DNA of 9,028 bases, taken from the NCBI GenBank assembly GCA_946611595.1, contig CAMODY010000069.1:1-9028 (forward strand), given 5' to 3'. The notes beneath the pieces were generated by a model. The model did not search any database. It was not told the origin of the DNA and saw nothing but the letters and a program-made list of their open reading frames with translations. Shown here piece by piece: positions 6,590 to 9,028 of this stretch. Position numbers and translations under genes: made by a program. The stretch comes from an uncultured Clostridia bacterium (GTDB lineage: Bacteria > Bacillota > Clostridia > Lachnospirales > Lachnospiraceae). How positions within the stretch are numbered: position 1 is the first letter of the stretch; each line of letters begins with the position of its first letter.

Positions 6590-6631
6590 TTTATGGTATT
6601 TTTTCTTTCGGCAATAGCACCTTTATGGTAT
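6590..6631 (+). repeat. Direct repeat TTTATGGTAT in the divergent promoter region
   Basis: The 10-mer TTTATGGTAT occurs at 6590-6599 and 6622-6631, 32 bp apart, close to three helical turns. A shorter copy of its core, TATGGTA, lies at 6535-6541 next to the importer-operon start site. The second 10-mer overlaps the -10 box of the CofE-like gene. The copies could be sites for a regulator of both transcription units, or by-products of AT-rich promoter sequence. Confidence 0.4.
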
Positions 6632-6634
6632 ACT
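6626..6634 (+). promoter_or_regulatory. Extended -10 promoter of the CofE-like gene
   Basis: TGG followed by TATACT (6629-6634) fits an extended -10 element (TGnTATAAT-like), which can work without a good -35 box; none is visible at the right distance. Transcription would start near 6641, giving a leader of about 56 nt that contains a small GGGC-TTAT-GCCC hairpin (6651-6662) and AAAGGAG at 6683-6689, 7 nt before the ATG. Confidence 0.55.
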
Positions 6635-6696
6635 ATGCACGTGTTTTTTGGGGCTTATGCCCTAAGAGGATGAATATATTGTAAAGGAGTAAAAAC

Positions 6697-7887
6697 ATGC
6701 AGAGAAGAATCGGAACTGTTTCAAGGGGACTTCGTGCACCAATCGTCAAGGAAGGCGATGATCTCAGAAAGATTGTTGTTGATACCTTTATGGATTGTGT
6801 GGAAAACGGTGAATTCGAGATTGGCAAAAAAGATGTTTTAGCCATTACCGAATCCATCCTTGCACGTTCCCAGAAAAACTATGCAACGACTGACCAGCTT
6901 GCAAAAGACGTCAGAGAAAAACTCGGCGGCGAAACCGTTGGTGTCGTATTCCCAATTCTCTCCCGTAACAGATTTGCAATCTGCCTGCGCGGTATCGCTA
7001 AGGGCTGCAAGAAGGTCGTTCTGATGCTGAGTTATCCGAGCGACGAGGTCGGCAATCACCTTCTCGATATTGACCTGTTGGACGAAAAAGGTGTAGATCC
7101 TTACACAGATGTGTTAACACAGGAGGAATTCGAGGGAATGTTCGGTAAATCCAAACACACATTTACCGATGTTGACTATGTAAACTACTACAAGGGACTG
7201 ATTGAAGAAGAAGGTGCTGAGGCACAGATCATCTTCGCAAACAACCCGCGTAAGATCGTGGACTACACAGATCACGTTATCTGTGCTGATATCCACACAA
7301 GAAAGAGAACCAAAAAGCACATCCTGGCTGCTGGCGGAAAAGTCGTTGTTGGTCTCGATGATCTTTTAAATGCACCGGTTGACGGCTCCGGCTACAATCC
7401 GGATTATGGTATTTTAGGTTCTAACAAAGCAACCGAAAATACGATCAAACTCTTCCCGATCAATTGCCAGGAATTTGTTGATGGCATCCAGGCTGACATC
7501 CTTGAAAAGACAGGAAAAACGATTGAAGTCATGGTATATGGCGATGGTGCCTTCAAAGATCCGGTTGGAAAGATCTGGGAGCTTGCTGACCCGGTCGTTT
7601 CTCCTGGATTTACCGCAGGACTGAACGGACAGCCAAACGAGTTGAAACTGAAATATCTTGCTGACAACCAGTTTGCTGACCTGCGCGGCGACGAACTGAA
7701 AGCTGCGATCCATCAGGCAATCAAGGATAAAGATGCAAACCTTAAGGGTAAGATGGATACAGAAGGAACCACTCCTCGTCAGCTTCCTGATCTTTTAGGT
7801 TCCCTTTGTGACCTGACAAGCGGATCCGGAGATAAAGGAACTCCGTTCATCTACATCCAGGGATATTTCGATAACTACACAGACTAA
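6697..7887 (+). CDS. CofE-like protein, coenzyme F420-0:L-glutamate ligase family (actual substrate unknown)
   Basis: This 396-residue soluble protein resembles the F420-0:gamma-glutamyl ligase family (CofE/FbiB N-terminal type), in the longer form common in clostridia. Visible family-like features are IGTVSRGLRAPIVKEGDDL at 5-23; the KDVLAITESILARSQ stretch at 45-59, matching the GD-VVVTSK-VS region of CofE; FPILSRNRF at 85-93; LSYPSDEVGN at 111-120; the GILGSNKATENTIKLFPIN stretch at 238-256, matching the G-D-SN region; and YGDGAFKDP at 281-289. Known CofE adds L-glutamates to F420-0 with GTP. No F420 biosynthesis gene is in the window, and clostridia of this type are not known to make F420, so the real acceptor may differ. 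AAAGGAG lies 7 nt before the ATG. It is divergent from the importer operon, has its own promoter and ends at a strong terminator, so it is probably monocistronic. Confidence 0.75.
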   Translation: MQRRIGTVSRGLRAPIVKEGDDLRKIVVDTFMDCVENGEFEIGKKDVLAITESILARSQKNYATTDQLAKDVREKLGGETVGVVFPILSRNRFAICLRGIAKGCKKVVLMLSYPSDEVGNHLLDIDLLDEKGVDPYTDVLTQEEFEGMFGKSKHTFTDVDYVNYYKGLIEEEGAEAQIIFANNPRKIVDYTDHVICADIHTRKRTKKHILAAGGKVVVGLDDLLNAPVDGSGYNPDYGILGSNKATENTIKLFPINCQEFVDGIQADILEKTGKTIEVMVYGDGAFKDPVGKIWELADPVVSPGFTAGLNGQPNELKLKYLADNQFADLRGDELKAAIHQAIKDKDANLKGKMDTEGTTPRQLPDLLGSLCDLTSGSGDKGTPFIYIQGYFDNYTD

Positions 7888-7904
7888 GCAATTTGCTATG
7901 AACC

Positions 7905-7935
7905 AAAACCGGAGCCTTAAAGGCTCCGGTTTTTT
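7905..7935. terminator. Strong terminator between convergent genes, probably bidirectional
   Basis: AAAACCGGAGCCT (7905-7917) and AGGCTCCGGTTTT (7921-7933) form a perfect 13-bp stem with loop TAA. On the plus strand it ends in a six-T run (7930-7935), 17 nt after the CofE-like stop codon. On the minus strand the same hairpin ends in four T residues and lies 35 nt past the stop of the URO-D family gene, so it can serve both genes; it is stronger on the plus strand. Confidence 0.9.
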
Positions 7936-7968
7936 CATGCTTTATTAAAATACAATTGATCTATTTTC

Positions 7969-9012
7969 TTACGGACGATTGATGAGTTCTAATAATTCGT
8001 TCTTATAATAGAAGTCTTCTGCGCCCTGGAAGAAAGCATCAATGTTTTCAAACTCTGTAAGCGGCGGAATATCACAGCCGGAAGAGATCCAGAAGTTCGG
8101 GTATGCCTTGCACTCTTCCATCAGACGAGCCGTAGCCCATCTTACAGATGTCGGAGTTCCGTGACGGAATTCTTTCGACGGAGAAATATTGCCAAGAACC
8201 AGAACATCTGCCGGTGCTTTCTCCAGAATATCTGTCATCTTGATCGCATCACCAAAGTGATATCCCATACATCCGGTTGCAAAAATGTCTTCTGCCTGGA
8301 AAACAGTTCCGTTTCCGCAGTTGTGCAGGAATACTGCAAAATAATTATCCTGAGTTGCATCTACGATCTGTTTTACATAGTCATAAGCAAACTCTTTTGC
8401 AAGCTGTGGAGAAAGGATGCCGGCAAGCGGCTCTCCCATGATAACGCCATCTGCGCCTGCCTCTTTGAAAGCATTAATATAGTCAATAAGGAAGGTCGTT
8501 GCCTTCTGAAGAAGGGTGTGAACCATTTCTGGCTCATCATAGCAATTGACCATTGCTTCGTTTACGTCCATCAGACGTCCTGCTAAAGAGAACGGACCTG
8601 TGCACTCTGCAAAGACCGGTCTGTCTGTGATCACCTTTTTAGCTTTGCGGATTCCGCGGATATTTACGCGTGTTCTTTCAGCTCCGACTTCAGGGATCTG
8701 AAGTGCCTCTGCTTCTTCCGGTGTGCTGATGAGCTGTCCGGTAATGGTAGGGATTTCATCAACGGAATAGACCGCATGTGCACCAAATGCCTCTGCCTCT
8801 ACGGAAAGATCCATATAGCCAAGTGCAATCGGCATATCATAACGGTCAGCGATCATTTTCATACCCAGAGCCTGATTGCTGCTGTTTGTACAGAGATCCC
8901 TTACGGTTACATAAAGCATCTGTACAGCCGGAAATGACAGGATCGGTAGTGGTTTCTTTTTTTCAGTGACGCGCATAACGTCGAGCCAGTTTTTGATATT
9001 GGAATACTGCAT
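7969..9012 (-). CDS. URO-D family protein, probable MtaA-like corrinoid methyltransferase
   Basis: This 347-residue soluble protein belongs to the uroporphyrinogen decarboxylase superfamily (TIM barrel). It has the zinc motif of the methylcobamide:thiol methyltransferase branch (MtaA/MtbA/CmuA type): His230 and Cys232 in FLHNCGN, and a distant Cys313 in SSGCDIPP. True HemE has no such H-x-C...C site and carries conserved N-terminal Arg/Asp residues for porphyrin carboxylates that I do not see here. Other typical stretches are FAECTGPFSLAGRLMD at 134-149, ADGVIMGEPLAGILSP at 187-202 and LGNISPS at 273-279. Members move methyl groups between a corrinoid protein and a thiol or tetrahydrofolate in O-, N- or S-demethylation systems. 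The partner corrinoid protein and first methyltransferase are not in the window and may lie to the right. The ATG at 9012 has a GGAG/GAGG-rich ribosome site (9013-9028). Confidence 0.8.
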   Translation of the reverse strand: MQYSNIKNWLDVMRVTEKKKPLPILSFPAVQMLYVTVRDLCTNSSNQALGMKMIADRYDMPIALGYMDLSVEAEAFGAHAVYSVDEIPTITGQLISTPEEAEALQIPEVGAERTRVNIRGIRKAKKVITDRPVFAECTGPFSLAGRLMDVNEAMVNCYDEPEMVHTLLQKATTFLIDYINAFKEAGADGVIMGEPLAGILSPQLAKEFAYDYVKQIVDATQDNYFAVFLHNCGNGTVFQAEDIFATGCMGYHFGDAIKMTDILEKAPADVLVLGNISPSKEFRHGTPTSVRWATARLMEECKAYPNFWISSGCDIPPLTEFENIDAFFQGAEDFYYKNELLELINRP

Positions 9013-9028
9013 ACCCTCTTCTCCTTTT

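Noticed and set aside
6573..6608. T-rich stretch as a plus-strand terminator
   Set aside because: No stable GC hairpin precedes it, and no plus-strand gene ends upstream; it is AT-rich promoter DNA.
6670..6684. Four-codon mini frame (MNIL) just before the CofE-like gene, possible leader peptide
   Set aside because: Its only purine-rich sequence abuts the ATG, it has no regulatory codon run, and its stop overlaps the real Shine-Dalgarno site by chance.
7969..9012. Annotation as uroporphyrinogen decarboxylase hemE
   Set aside because: The H-x-C...C zinc site and missing N-terminal porphyrin-binding residues point to the methyltransferase branch.

Overview
The window looks like a chromosomal segment of a low-to-moderate GC Gram-positive anaerobe, most likely a clostridium of the Lachnospiraceae type. 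Supporting this are the strong purine-rich Shine-Dalgarno sequences (GGAGG, AAAGGAG), the lipoprotein amino-acid binding protein, the clostridial-type CofE-like protein and the MtaA-like URO-D family protein. The taxon is an inference from protein style; no marker gene is present. There is no sign of phage, IS element, CRISPR array or RNA gene.

Layout. Positions 1-1061 (minus) hold the 5' part of a membrane-anchored endonuclease/exonuclease/phosphatase (EEP) family protein that runs off the left edge. Positions 1062-1299 are intergenic, with a minus-strand terminator and three inverted TTCTTGT/ACAAGAA pairs of almost constant spacing. Positions 1300-3186 (minus) encode a full-length ABC exporter. 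Positions 3289-6485 (minus) form a four-gene operon, in transcription order: substrate-binding lipoprotein, permease, ATPase, DapF-fold cysteine racemase/epimerase. Its promoter region (6486-6696) is shared with a divergent plus-strand gene, 6697-7887, a CofE-like (F420-0:L-glutamate ligase family) protein. A 13-bp-stem terminator separates that gene from the convergent minus-strand gene 7969-9012, a URO-D family protein with the zinc motif of MtaA-type corrinoid methyltransferases.

How the genes fit together. The importer operon is the most coherent system. The binding lipoprotein should capture a small polar ligand outside the cell, the permease and ATPase import it, and the last gene would then invert a stereocentre of the imported amino acid or a derivative. 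Two details suggest an unusual ligand. The binding protein lacks the Arg that normally holds the alpha-carboxylate in this family. The DapF-fold protein keeps both catalytic Cys residues but lacks the WERG..GET segment of true diaminopimelate epimerase. A hairpin plus T-tract after the binding-protein gene probably lowers expression of the downstream membrane genes, and another hairpin follows the racemase gene. The CofE-like and URO-D family genes are not obviously linked to the importer. Both belong to families whose bacterial members often have functions other than the name-giving one.
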